Origin: Anaerolineae bacterium
GTDB lineage: Bacteria > Chloroflexota > Anaerolineae > Promineifilales > Promineifilaceae
Length of the DNA stretch: 64,000 nucleotides
Assembly: GCA_019637635.1 (NCBI GenBank)
Contig: JAHBVI010000002.1
Coordinates: 62,001 to 126,000 of the forward strand
Reading direction: 5' to 3'
Below are positions 52,780 through 62,088 of the stretch, one piece after another; the first letter of the stretch is position 1, and the number at the start of each line of letters is the position of its first letter. The position numbers and the translations under genes are program-made. The notes below the pieces were generated by a model. That model ran no database searches. It had not been told where the DNA came from and was given only the letters and a program-made list of their open reading frames with translations.

Positions 52780-53055
52780 CGCGTACTCCTTCTTCTGACT
52801 TGACTCAGAATGTAGGAATCATAACAAGGTGGTCAGGCAGGGGAGGTATAAACCGGGTGAATTTAGGGGTACGTTATGCGTTCATTAAGATAAGCAAACC
52901 GAAGGCATCCGGCTAGTACCTATAGGCAAATGCGCCCCTTGAGCCATATGCTAAACTTTAGGCCGTCAATCAACAATCAATGAAGTCGTAACCCGGACAT
53001 CTCTGTCTGGGTGTTCGTCGGGCAAAGATGCCCGATTTACGCAGGAGATAGCCCC

Positions 53056-55128
53056 ATGAAACAAGGCGCTTTTTCTTTTCGCTGGTGGCATCTGGTGGCG
53101 CTGACGGCTTTTATTGGCTGGATATTTTTCAGTCTCGGCGCTTATTTTGTGGCCCAAAAACCATTAGATGCGGCCATCATCCAGGCCATTGGTGGGGAGA
53201 TGGACAGGTGGGCGGCGTTTTCTTTTTCAGGGGCCGCTTTGTGGCGCAGCCTGCTGGACGTGGCTGCGGCGCTGTGGATTTTGTTGGCTGTGTGGGGAGT
53301 AGGGTTATGGCTGTGGCGTTGGTTGGGGCCGCCGGAAGCGGAACCTGGGGAACAGGCATTGTTTGCTTTTGGCCTGGGGTTTGGCGCGGTTGGTCTTCTG
53401 ATTTTGGGAATGGGATTGATCGGGTGGCTGCAACGGCCGTTCCTCATAGGGCTGTTAATCATCCTGACAATTGCCGGTTTGCCCGTCATGATTCCTTTTT
53501 TACGCCAATTCGGCGCGCGGTCACGGCCGGAAGCCACTTCGGGTTCACCGTCCCCCCTGGTCATACTTTATCTTGTGGTGGCGGTCAGCCTGGCGTTCAC
53601 GGTAGCTTTGCTGCCGCCTACCAGTTGGGACAGCCTTTCTTATCACTTGCGCGGCCCCTGGCTTTATCTGCAAGCCGGGCAAATTTACCCCAACATAGAT
53701 GTTTTCTCGCTGAACAATCCATTTTTGCTGGAAATGCTGTTCATGCTGGCCCTGGCCATCCGCAGCGACATCACCGCCCAACTCATCCATTTTGCTTTTC
53801 TCTTTTTGTTGGCCGGGCTGGTCTGGCAGGTAACGGTACAGGGCTTAAAGATGCGCAATGGGTGGACGGCCGTGCTGATGCTCTTTGCCACCCCCATGGT
53901 GCTGCTGTTGGCGCCCCTCACCTACAATGACCTGGCGTTAGCGTTCACCATCCTGGCCTCCCTCTACGCCTACATCCATTGGCGGGAAACAGAGTTCACG
54001 CGCTGGCTGCTGATTAGCGGCCTCTTTTCCGGGCTGGCGATGAGCCTGAAATACACCAGTTTCATCGCCCCGTTGCTCATTGGGCTGCTGCTCGTCTGGC
54101 AAAATTGGCGGCAGCCGCGCCAATTGGTGCGGCTGGGCCTGATCTTTGCCCTGCCGGCCCTGTTGGTGGCGCTGCCCTGGTACCTGAAGAATTGGGCGTT
54201 TACGGGAAATCCGGTCTATCCATTTGTGTGGCACGGCCGTTACTGGGATGCGTTCCGCGCTGCCGCCCACCGCGAACCGGGCAGCGGCATTGGTTGGGAC
54301 GCGGCGGCCCTGTTCACCCTGCCCTACACCCTCACCCTGGGCATCGGCGATGCCAGCGGCGACGGATTACCTGGCCCGCTCTACCTGGCCTTTTTACCGC
54401 TGCTGCTGTTTTATGCGTTGTCCCGCGCCGGGCGGCGCGCCCCATTTGCCTTTCAGGTTTTGCTGCTTTTTGCCCTGTTGCATTATGCCGTCTGGGTGTT
54501 GGGGGTTATAGATTCGGCTCCGCTGCGGCAAGGGCGGCTGCTGCTGCCCGCTTTTGTGGCGCTGTGCCCGGTGCTGGCCTGGATCATTGCCGACCTGGCG
54601 CGGTATGATCATCCCCAATTTTCGTTGCAGCGGTTTATCAATCTGGTGCTGGCGGTGGTCATTATGTTTCAACTGGTGACACAAGTGGGCCACTGGTTGC
54701 AGCTAAACCCGTTGCTGTTTATTGCCGGCAGCGAATCGCGGGATGCCTTTTTGGAGCGCAATCTGGGGCCGGTGTACACCGTTTCCCAGGCCATCAATGA
54801 GACATTGCCGTCACAGGCAGTGGTGCAATTTCTGTGGGAGCCACGCACCTATTACTGTGCGCTTGATTGTCGCGGCGACCATATTTTGGATAAGTACACC
54901 CATTTAGAATATCTGCATGGTTCCGCCGACCAGATTGCCCAGGCATTGGCGGCCGAAGGGGTGACACACTTGTTGATTTTTGAGCAGGGGTTGGCATTTT
55001 TGCAGGGTGCGAACGCAGAATTGGTTATCCCGGCCGATGCCGCCGAATATGACCGGTTTATTGCCGACCACACGCGCCCGGTGCAGCAGTGGGGTCAGGT
55101 GTATACGTTGGTTGAATTGATTCCATAA
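53056..55128 (+). CDS. Glycosyltransferase-39-like membrane protein
   Basis: 690 residues from the ATG at 53056, preceded by AGGAG. About 14 transmembrane helices; the first extracytoplasmic loop contains LPPTSWDSLSYHLRG, with the Asp typical of GT39/ArnT-type lipid-linked sugar transferases. The C-terminal soluble part (about 590-690) has LFIAGSESRDAFLERNLG. It transfers sugars from polyprenyl phosphate to an extracytoplasmic acceptor. It leads a run of four such genes. Confidence 0.85.
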   Translation: MKQGAFSFRWWHLVALTAFIGWIFFSLGAYFVAQKPLDAAIIQAIGGEMDRWAAFSFSGAALWRSLLDVAAALWILLAVWGVGLWLWRWLGPPEAEPGEQALFAFGLGFGAVGLLILGMGLIGWLQRPFLIGLLIILTIAGLPVMIPFLRQFGARSRPEATSGSPSPLVILYLVVAVSLAFTVALLPPTSWDSLSYHLRGPWLYLQAGQIYPNIDVFSLNNPFLLEMLFMLALAIRSDITAQLIHFAFLFLLAGLVWQVTVQGLKMRNGWTAVLMLFATPMVLLLAPLTYNDLALAFTILASLYAYIHWRETEFTRWLLISGLFSGLAMSLKYTSFIAPLLIGLLLVWQNWRQPRQLVRLGLIFALPALLVALPWYLKNWAFTGNPVYPFVWHGRYWDAFRAAAHREPGSGIGWDAAALFTLPYTLTLGIGDASGDGLPGPLYLAFLPLLLFYALSRAGRRAPFAFQVLLLFALLHYAVWVLGVIDSAPLRQGRLLLPAFVALCPVLAWIIADLARYDHPQFSLQRFINLVLAVVIMFQLVTQVGHWLQLNPLLFIAGSESRDAFLERNLGPVYTVSQAINETLPSQAVVQFLWEPRTYYCALDCRGDHILDKYTHLEYLHGSADQIAQALAAEGVTHLLIFEQGLAFLQGANAELVIPADAAEYDRFIADHTRPVQQWGQVYTLVELIP

Positions 55129-55133
55129 TCAGG

Positions 55134-55196
55134 AGTGCCAGGCACAGGGCAAAACCACCGCGTCAGCCTGTTATCTGCCGCCCTGTGCCTGGCACT
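55134..55196. repeat. AGTGCCAGGCA palindrome (copy B)
   Basis: Perfect 17-bp arms (55134-55150 and 55180-55196) with a 29-nt loop, upstream of the 55213 ATG. Related to copy A at 39677-39729. Confidence 0.85.
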
Positions 55197-55212
55197 GCTA
55201 TACATACATCGT

Positions 55213-56451
55213 ATGAACAAGAAAAATCTGATGATCGCGGTTCTTTTGTTGGGGCTGTATGCCGCCAGCGTGGTAGGGATGTATGTGACTTTTACGTCCA
55301 AAGTGCCGGGGGCCAATGATTTTTATTCACGCTGGCGGGGGGCGCAGTTGTTCTGGCAAGAGGGGATGGACCCCTATTCGCCGGAAGCGTCAGAGTTGAT
55401 TCAAATTGGCATGTACGGCCGTCCCGCTACCCCGGAAGAAGACCAGGTTCTCTTTGTCTACCCCTTTTACACCGCCATTCTGCTCTGGCCGCTGGTGGGC
55501 ATTGAGTATGCCTGGGTACAGGCGATCTGGTTGGTGACGGTACAGTTTGCGTTGATCACGGCCGTGATCCTCACCCTGAAGCTGTTTAACTGGCGGCAGC
55601 CGCCCTGGCTGCTGGCGCTGACCCTGCTGTGGGCCGTCATCTTTTACAACAGCACCCGCACCATCATCCTGGGGCAGTTTGCCGCCCTCATTTACCTGTG
55701 GATGGTGGGCTGCCTGCTGGCGCTGAAATATGACCGGGACGTGTTGGCCGGGCTGCTGCTGGCGCTGACCACCATTAAACCGCAGATGAGCTTTCTGTTC
55801 ATTCCGGCGCTGCTGCTGTGGGCGCTGGGGCAGCGGCGCTGGTATTTTATTGGCAGCTTTGGCGGCTCCATGCTGGCGCTGGTGGGGTTGTCATTTTTGC
55901 TGCTGCCCTCCTGGCTGAGCGGCTTTTTAGACCAGGTGAGTTACTACCCGGCGTATACCATCACCGGGTCGCCGCTGTGGGTGATTACCGGCTATTACCT
56001 GCCCTGGCTGGGGCAGCCGGTGGAGCACGCGCTGATTGCCGGGCTGCTCATTTACCTGCTGTGGCAGTGGCGTTGGTTGTTGAAAGTGGGGGCGGACGAC
56101 GGCCGTTTCCATTTCATCGTCGGCCTCACCCTGATCATCACCAACATGGTGGTGGTGCGCACGGCAACCACCAACTACATCGTCATGTATATACCCCTGT
56201 TTATGATCTTGCACGCCGTTAGCCAGCAGGCGCGGCGGGGGAATCTGTGGGTGGCGTTGTTTTATGGCGTGAGCATCGTTTTCACCTGGGCGCTTTTTCT
56301 GGCAACGATTGAAGGCGACCAGGAACATCCTATCACGTACCTGCCATTGCCCCTGCTGTTACTCGTTGCCATGCTTTTCTATCAAAAGAGATGGGGTGGT
56401 TTTGCCAATTTCGTATCGGGCAGTTCACAAGCAACCATTCACGATTCATAG
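55213..56451 (+). CDS. Glycosyltransferase 87-like (DUF2029) membrane protein
   Basis: 412 residues from the ATG at 55213. About 10-11 transmembrane helices; GANDFYSRWRGAQLFWQEGMDPYSPEA is the GT87-type first loop with its Asp. TTIKPQMSFLFIPALLLWA is the conserved DUF2029 KPQ segment. Similar to the next gene. It transfers a sugar or mannose from a lipid carrier. Confidence 0.85.
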   Translation: MNKKNLMIAVLLLGLYAASVVGMYVTFTSKVPGANDFYSRWRGAQLFWQEGMDPYSPEASELIQIGMYGRPATPEEDQVLFVYPFYTAILLWPLVGIEYAWVQAIWLVTVQFALITAVILTLKLFNWRQPPWLLALTLLWAVIFYNSTRTIILGQFAALIYLWMVGCLLALKYDRDVLAGLLLALTTIKPQMSFLFIPALLLWALGQRRWYFIGSFGGSMLALVGLSFLLLPSWLSGFLDQVSYYPAYTITGSPLWVITGYYLPWLGQPVEHALIAGLLIYLLWQWRWLLKVGADDGRFHFIVGLTLIITNMVVVRTATTNYIVMYIPLFMILHAVSQQARRGNLWVALFYGVSIVFTWALFLATIEGDQEHPITYLPLPLLLLVAMLFYQKRWGGFANFVSGSSQATIHDS

Positions 56452-56529
56452 AAAATTATTACGGATTATGGCTCAGGTCACTGACCGCTGCTCGTCAGCC
56501 ATATCGTTTAAGGAGGCAGGGTAACTGGT

Positions 56530-57759
56530 TTGGACCAATCTTCATCAATTTCACAAAAAAAGATGGCTTTGTTTGTCATTATATTCGGGTTGTACTTTGT
56601 TGGTATGGCGGTGACGCTCAATCGCGTGGAATTTATGCGGTTGAAATCAGACTTATATTTGCGCTGGTATGCCACGGTGAAATTAGCGGAGGAAGGGCGC
56701 AATATCTACGATCCACGCAACAGCCAGGAAGTTGACCAGATTGTCTACGGCCGTGACTCTGGCCTCTCTTCGGGATTTTATTACCCGGCCTCCTTGTTGA
56801 TTATGATGCGCCCCCTGGCGGCGCTGCCATACCCGGCGGCCCATCTCATCTGGACTATTTTGGTACAGGCGCTTTATCTGGCGGCGCTGCTCATCATGAG
56901 CCAGTTTGTGCGCTGGCCGCCCACAGTGAATCAGCAAACGGTGTTTATCACGGCCGTTATCTTTTCCATACCGAATATACAACACACCATATGGGGGCAA
57001 TTTAATACCATCGGCATTTTAAGCCTGGCCTTGACTTATATTGCCCTGTGTCGTCGCCGGTATGGGTGGGCCGGGTTATTGGCCATTGGTTTAACCATTA
57101 AACCCCAGGGACAACTGCTTACGCTTCTGTTTTTCCTGATTTGGGCTGCCTGCCGACGGGAAAGATGGCGGTTTCTGCCCGGTTTTGTCGCCGGCGGGTT
57201 CTTTTTGTGGCTGGCGGCCGAGATGATGCAACCGGGGTGGGTTTTTGCCTTTTTAGCCTCGCTCGATGAATATCTTCCCGCCAGATCGGCTGTAGATATG
57301 CTCTGGAATCCTTACCAGAGCGTCAGCCTGTTACTCATTGCCGGTACAGTTGCCCTGTTCTTTTGGAAACGGCGGGTTGCGGCCGATAGCTCCACATTTG
57401 CAGGCGTATTGGTTTTGAGCCTGGCCGTCTGGATGCTCGTTGTCCCCATTGTGGGCATGTTTCATGTCCTTATCTTGCCATTGGGAATCATCTTGCTGAT
57501 GGCCTATTACCGGCAGGCTTCGCCCCGACACTATCGCCGGGGGATGATCACCTGGGTAATCATCTATCTGCTTGGCTGGGTCGGGTTTTTAATAGGCTTG
57601 TCTCAACCAGACCTGTATGGCAGCCATATACTTTGGTCTGAATTCACCTATAAAGTGTTGCTACCCCTGGCAGCAGGCGCCATGAGCCTTCCTTTGGTGT
57701 TTGCGAAAAGCTCCCTTGCGTTTTTTGGAGATGAGCGATTGCCGGTGGAGCAGGGATAA
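56530..57759 (+). CDS. Glycosyltransferase 87-like (DUF2029) membrane protein
   Basis: 409 residues starting at a TTG (56530), with AGGAGG 13 nt upstream. GT87/DUF2029 layout: LKSDLYLRWYATVKLAEEGRNIYDP loop, IKPQGQLLTLLFFLIWA, and about 10 membrane helices. It is a paralogue of the 55213 gene. It ends 2 nt before the next ATG. Confidence 0.85.
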   Translation: MDQSSSISQKKMALFVIIFGLYFVGMAVTLNRVEFMRLKSDLYLRWYATVKLAEEGRNIYDPRNSQEVDQIVYGRDSGLSSGFYYPASLLIMMRPLAALPYPAAHLIWTILVQALYLAALLIMSQFVRWPPTVNQQTVFITAVIFSIPNIQHTIWGQFNTIGILSLALTYIALCRRRYGWAGLLAIGLTIKPQGQLLTLLFFLIWAACRRERWRFLPGFVAGGFFLWLAAEMMQPGWVFAFLASLDEYLPARSAVDMLWNPYQSVSLLLIAGTVALFFWKRRVAADSSTFAGVLVLSLAVWMLVVPIVGMFHVLILPLGIILLMAYYRQASPRHYRRGMITWVIIYLLGWVGFLIGLSQPDLYGSHILWSEFTYKVLLPLAAGAMSLPLVFAKSSLAFFGDERLPVEQG

Positions 57760-57761
57760 AA

Positions 57762-59108
57762 ATGGCGCTTAAGAACCGGGCAATCAGGAAAGCAGGCTGG
57801 TTTGCCCTGCCTGTGGGGATGTATCTGCTCCTGGCACTCTTGTACCTGTGGGCAACGCCCATCGGCGAATCCCCAGACGAACCAGGGCATATCCGCTGTC
57901 TGGAACAGGTAGCCATCGAGAAGCAACTGCCGCGGATGGTTGTGCTTGAAAACAAAACTATCAACTGGTGGGCGCGGGAAAATATCCTCTCTGATTACAT
58001 GTGTTACCACATGCCTTTGTATTATGTTGCTGGCGGCGTGTGGCTGCGTCTGGCCTCTGGCCTGAATGGGACGCCTGCGCCTCTGGAATTGCCCCCCACA
58101 AATCCCAACTTTAACGATACGCCGGGCATGTTTGTTCACCAGGCAGATGAGCCAGCGCAACCGTTGACGTGGATTATCCTACGGCTGGCCTCTATCTTGT
58201 TGGGGCTGGTGGTGTTGTGGGGCGCGGCGGTGGTGGCCGGGCGGGTGTTCCCGGATGAGCCGGTCGTTGCGTTGCTGGCTGTGACGCTGATAGCCGGCTG
58301 GCCCCAGTTCATCTTTCTCAGCCGCAGTATCAGCAACGATATGTTAGCCACTGCCTGTGCCGTAGCCGTGTTGGCGATCTTAACCGACGTGGGTAAACCG
58401 CAGCGTTTTGCCTGGGCGGCGTTTGTGGCGGCGCTGGCCTTTTTTACCAAGTTGTCGGTGGCCTTTACCGTGGGCATGGTAATGGCTGCCTGGCTGGTGG
58501 AACTGCTGTTTTTAGCGGAGAAGAGGGAGCGGTATGGTCGGCCGTTTCTAGAAATGATGGCCGTTTTTCTGGCCCTGGCTTTGTTGGTGCGTTTCCAACC
58601 GGTGATATGGGCAAACTGGCAGATAAGTTTGTCTGATTTTTCAGGTAGCGCCGGGTCTATTCAACAGGCCGCTTACTGGCAGCAAGTGTATGTCTGGACG
58701 CAAAACTCCGGGTGGGCCTGGTTTGGCTGGCTGACGGTCATGCCCCCGGCCTGGCACGCTCAGATTTGGTGGTTCCTCATCGAATTGGCTTCATTGGTGG
58801 GCCTCTATGTGGCGCTCAAACGGCCGTCACCACGTCAACATCGTGTTTTATTACTGATTTTGGGGTTGTGGTGGTTGTTTGTGGCCTTCAGTTACGTGCG
58901 CGTCACCAGCAATCGCTGGCAGCCCCAGTTTCGGTTTGCTTTTGCCGTGTTACCATTGCTGGCTACTTTCACAGCCGGGGGAATGTTGCTGCCGGTGGCC
59001 CTTGCCCGGCGCTGGCAGTGGCACATTTGGGCCGGCGTACTGGTGGCTTTGTTCCTTTACAACCTCTGGCTCATCTGGCAAATCATTTTGCCCGCCTATG
59101 CCATGTGA
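57762..59108 (+). CDS. Polytopic membrane protein (DUF2142/GT39-like)
   Basis: 448 residues, about 10 transmembrane helices. The first loop GESPDEPGHIRCLEQ matches the DxPxH-type active-site loop of DUF2142/GT39-like transferases. It is co-translated with the preceding gene (2-nt gap). A sugar transferase to a surface glycan is inferred. Confidence 0.8.
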   Translation: MALKNRAIRKAGWFALPVGMYLLLALLYLWATPIGESPDEPGHIRCLEQVAIEKQLPRMVVLENKTINWWARENILSDYMCYHMPLYYVAGGVWLRLASGLNGTPAPLELPPTNPNFNDTPGMFVHQADEPAQPLTWIILRLASILLGLVVLWGAAVVAGRVFPDEPVVALLAVTLIAGWPQFIFLSRSISNDMLATACAVAVLAILTDVGKPQRFAWAAFVAALAFFTKLSVAFTVGMVMAAWLVELLFLAEKRERYGRPFLEMMAVFLALALLVRFQPVIWANWQISLSDFSGSAGSIQQAAYWQQVYVWTQNSGWAWFGWLTVMPPAWHAQIWWFLIELASLVGLYVALKRPSPRQHRVLLLILGLWWLFVAFSYVRVTSNRWQPQFRFAFAVLPLLATFTAGGMLLPVALARRWQWHIWAGVLVALFLYNLWLIWQIILPAYAM

Positions 59109-59184
59109 TCGGCTCTTTGGGGGGAGTACAAAGTAAGCATCCATTTATTGAGATGATACCTTACAAATATCTCCAGGTTGGATT

Positions 59185-60912
59185 TCAAGCAGGCTGAAAC
59201 CACTTAACGCCGTAAGGGGGTAATTGCAATTGCACACGGCCGTCGCCCACCGCCACCTTTTCCGCCCCGGCCAATACATTCACCAGCACGCCGGCATCGG
59301 GCACAGCCACTTCCAGCCGGACGGGTTGGTTGGAGACGTTGTGCAGGCAAAGCAGGCGCTCACGGCCGTCGGTACTCGTGCGCCACAGGGCAAACACCGC
59401 CGGATGGCAGAACACCACCTGCTGTTCCCCCTGGGGGGCAAAAGCTGTCAGGGTGGTGCGGATACGCAGCAAATGAGCGTATCCGGCAAACACCTGGTGG
59501 CGCAGTGAGGCCGGGTCGGCCAGTTCATCTACCAGTTGGGCAAGCTGGCACTTTTGCCGGTTGATGGTGCGGTTATGGCCCGTTTGCCGCGCCCCTTCCG
59601 GCCAGTTCTGCGAACCAAACAGGCTGTGAAAATAGATGCCGGGCACACCACGCAGCGCCAGCATAATTGCCTGCGCCGCCAGAAACCGTTTTGCTTTCAG
59701 GTCAGCGGATTCATGGGGATTATCGGGGTCGCCCAGGGCGTCCAGGTAGGTGCAGTTCAGTTCGTAGGGGCTTTGGCTGCCATCGCTGTTCGTTTTGTAA
59801 TTGACCAGCCCACCCAATGCTTTAATGCGGTTAGCCATATCGGTCACGGCCGTGTCTGGCAGCAATCCCCGCGCCGGCTGCACACCAATGCCATCATGGG
59901 AGGCCAGGAAATTGAAAAACGTCACCTCGTCAGAGGGCAGGGTAAGTGAATCGGCCCATTGCGACAAAATTTCCGCGCTGCCGGTGTGGAAGGCGTGCAG
60001 GGTCAGGGGCGGCAGGGAGAAGTTGTAGACCAGTTGCGCTTCATCACGGCCGTTGCCAAAGTAGGCGATATTCTCGGCATGGGGTACATTGGTTTCGGTG
60101 ATCAGGCTGACGTGGGGGGCGGCCTGGTTCAACACAGTACGCATCAGCTTGACGATTTCATGCGCCTGGGGCCGGTGCAGGCAGTCGGTACCTGGTTCTT
60201 TCCAGATATAAGCGACGGCGTCCAGGCGAATGAATTCCGCTCCCTGCGCCACGTAAAAGAGCAGCACGTCCAACATCGCCAGCAGCACGTCCGGGTGGGC
60301 AAAGTTGAGGTCTACCTGGTCGGCGCTGAAGGTCGTCCACACGTGCCGTGTACCCGTTGCGGTGGCAAACGGGGTGAGCAAGGGATGGGTGCGCGGGCGA
60401 AAAACCAGGGACAGGTCGGCGTCGGGGTCGGCGGTGACGTAAAAGTCGGCATACGGCCGTTCCCCCCGCAAAAACGCCTGAAACCAGTCACACTGCACGG
60501 AGGTATGGTTCACCACCAGGTCAAACATCAGACGAAAGCGGCCGCCAATCTGGGCCACGTCTGCCCAATCGCCCCAGTCTGGGTACACGGCTCTGTAATC
60601 AATGACCGAAAAGCCATCATCCGATGAGTAGGGGAAAAAGGGCAGCAAGTGGACGGCGGAAACCAGACCGGCCAGGTGATTTTCCAGAAAGTGGGCGAGG
60701 GTGGCTAACGGCCGTTCGCCCGCCGCCTGCACCATGTCGCCATAGGTGATGAGGATGGCATCCTGGTGGGAAACGCGGGGTCGGGTGGACGGCCGTGACG
60801 CCCCGGCGTTGGTCTGAAAATCTGCCAGCATCCTGTCCAGCCGTTCGGCCGTCGTCGCCGCCACTTCCGCCCCATAGATCAACCGGAGATGGGAAAGTAA
60901 ATCCTGGTTCAT
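59185..60912 (-). CDS. GH13_18 sugar phosphorylase (sucrose/glucosylglycerate type)
   Basis: 575 residues. A GH13 (beta/alpha)8 barrel: LLPFFPYSSDDGFSVIDYR, nucleophile Asp in FIRLDAVAYIWKE, acid/base Glu in LITETNVPH, transition-state Asp in ASHDGIGV. The GH13_18 group phosphorolyses sucrose or alpha-glucosylglycerate and similar sugars to glucose-1-phosphate; substrate not certain. The start overlaps the upstream Calx-beta gene stop (ATGA), implying coupling. Confidence 0.9.
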   Translation of the reverse strand: MNQDLLSHLRLIYGAEVAATTAERLDRMLADFQTNAGASRPSTRPRVSHQDAILITYGDMVQAAGERPLATLAHFLENHLAGLVSAVHLLPFFPYSSDDGFSVIDYRAVYPDWGDWADVAQIGGRFRLMFDLVVNHTSVQCDWFQAFLRGERPYADFYVTADPDADLSLVFRPRTHPLLTPFATATGTRHVWTTFSADQVDLNFAHPDVLLAMLDVLLFYVAQGAEFIRLDAVAYIWKEPGTDCLHRPQAHEIVKLMRTVLNQAAPHVSLITETNVPHAENIAYFGNGRDEAQLVYNFSLPPLTLHAFHTGSAEILSQWADSLTLPSDEVTFFNFLASHDGIGVQPARGLLPDTAVTDMANRIKALGGLVNYKTNSDGSQSPYELNCTYLDALGDPDNPHESADLKAKRFLAAQAIMLALRGVPGIYFHSLFGSQNWPEGARQTGHNRTINRQKCQLAQLVDELADPASLRHQVFAGYAHLLRIRTTLTAFAPQGEQQVVFCHPAVFALWRTSTDGRERLLCLHNVSNQPVRLEVAVPDAGVLVNVLAGAEKVAVGDGRVQLQLPPYGVKWFQPA

Positions 60913-62045
60913 GGTCTCACAACCAGCGGCAGATAAACCTCCATGAGCGGGTCTACGATGATTTCGTCGTCATCCTGAATGGTGATGGTGGCCGATGATT
61001 GGCCCAGGCGGGCAAAGGTGGGGTCGGCAATGGTCAGGGTGAACTCCCGGTCAGGCTCGTCCAATGTGTTGTCCAGGATGGGGATGGTCAGGCTTTGGCT
61101 GGCAACACCCGGCGGGAAGGTGAGCGTGCCGGAGATGGGGGTGTAATCTGCGCCGGGCACGGCCGTGCCCGCTACCGTTTGATACCCCACCGTCACTGTA
61201 AAGGTGGAGGTAAAGCTGAGTTGCACATTGAGTACGGCCGTGCCCACCGTCTCCGAAACCGTCAGGCTGGTTGGCTCAATGTCCACAAATGGGGTGGTAT
61301 CCGGCGTTACGCCCACATACCGCAGCCAGATGAGGGCTTGAGCCGAGGAAGTGTTGTCGCTCAAAGCCACCAGATTGGGCTGTTCATACGGGTCGGGGAA
61401 TTGGGGCAGCGGTGGCTCCCAGGCGGTGTAATCCCGCAGCGGCCCGCTGAGAATGGGCACGCTATCGGCCGATAATCGGTAGATGTCTTCAATGATTTCC
61501 AGTTCATAGGCCACAAAATCGGTCGTGGTGTCAAAAGCGGCGCCTTCGGCGTGGGTGAACAGCGCCGGGGGGTCGCCCCCTTCTTGCGCCCAGATTTCAT
61601 TCTGCCAAAAGGCCAGTTCAATGCCCCACAAATCGGCGCTGATGACGGTGACGTTGAAACCGGCGCGGTGGGGGCTGGTGTGTGATTCTTCTACCAGGCG
61701 CATGGTGAAATGAAGCTGAAAGCCGTTTTGCCGGGTGAGGGTGGGCATGGTGGTGGGATCAACACCATACCCGGCCATGTCGTCTATATCCGGCACGGTG
61801 TCCAGGATGGTGGCCTGCAAAGCGGGGCTGTAGGTCTGGGTGGCTTCTACCTGAAAGGGGAATACCAGATCAATAGCGCCATATGCCATATTTTGGGTAT
61901 CCGGCGTGCCGCCCAACGCGCCATCATATAAAACGATGGTGTCGGTCGGAGCGGCTACGGCCGTGTCCAGTGTATTGAGCAGCAAATGGGTGGCGAGTAC
62001 GGCCGTGATCACGGCCGTGCCTATCAAAAACAATTTTCGTGTCAT
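60909..62045 (-). CDS. Secreted Calx-beta domain protein
   Basis: 378 residues from the ATG at 62045, with AGAGGAAG upstream. Signal peptide about 1-30, a first beta-rich domain (about 35-235) and a Calx-beta domain at about 255-360 (SVSETVGTAVLNVQL, ADYTPISGTLTFPPG, IPILDNTLDEPDREFTL). It ends in VYLPLVVRP, the xYLPxV tail. Its stop overlaps the phosphorylase start. Role unknown; Ca-binding adhesion is inferred. Confidence 0.85.
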   Translation of the reverse strand: MTRKLFLIGTAVITAVLATHLLLNTLDTAVAAPTDTIVLYDGALGGTPDTQNMAYGAIDLVFPFQVEATQTYSPALQATILDTVPDIDDMAGYGVDPTTMPTLTRQNGFQLHFTMRLVEESHTSPHRAGFNVTVISADLWGIELAFWQNEIWAQEGGDPPALFTHAEGAAFDTTTDFVAYELEIIEDIYRLSADSVPILSGPLRDYTAWEPPLPQFPDPYEQPNLVALSDNTSSAQALIWLRYVGVTPDTTPFVDIEPTSLTVSETVGTAVLNVQLSFTSTFTVTVGYQTVAGTAVPGADYTPISGTLTFPPGVASQSLTIPILDNTLDEPDREFTLTIADPTFARLGQSSATITIQDDDEIIVDPLMEVYLPLVVRP

Positions 62046-62088
62046 AGGTACTTCCTCTGGCAATTGTCAATGGTCAATTGACCAATGA

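Noticed and set aside
52780..53055. Intergenic stretch checked for tRNA or riboswitch
   Set aside because: Only small hairpins (CCCGGACA/TGTCTGGG and TCGGGCA/TGCCCGA) are seen, with no cloverleaf.
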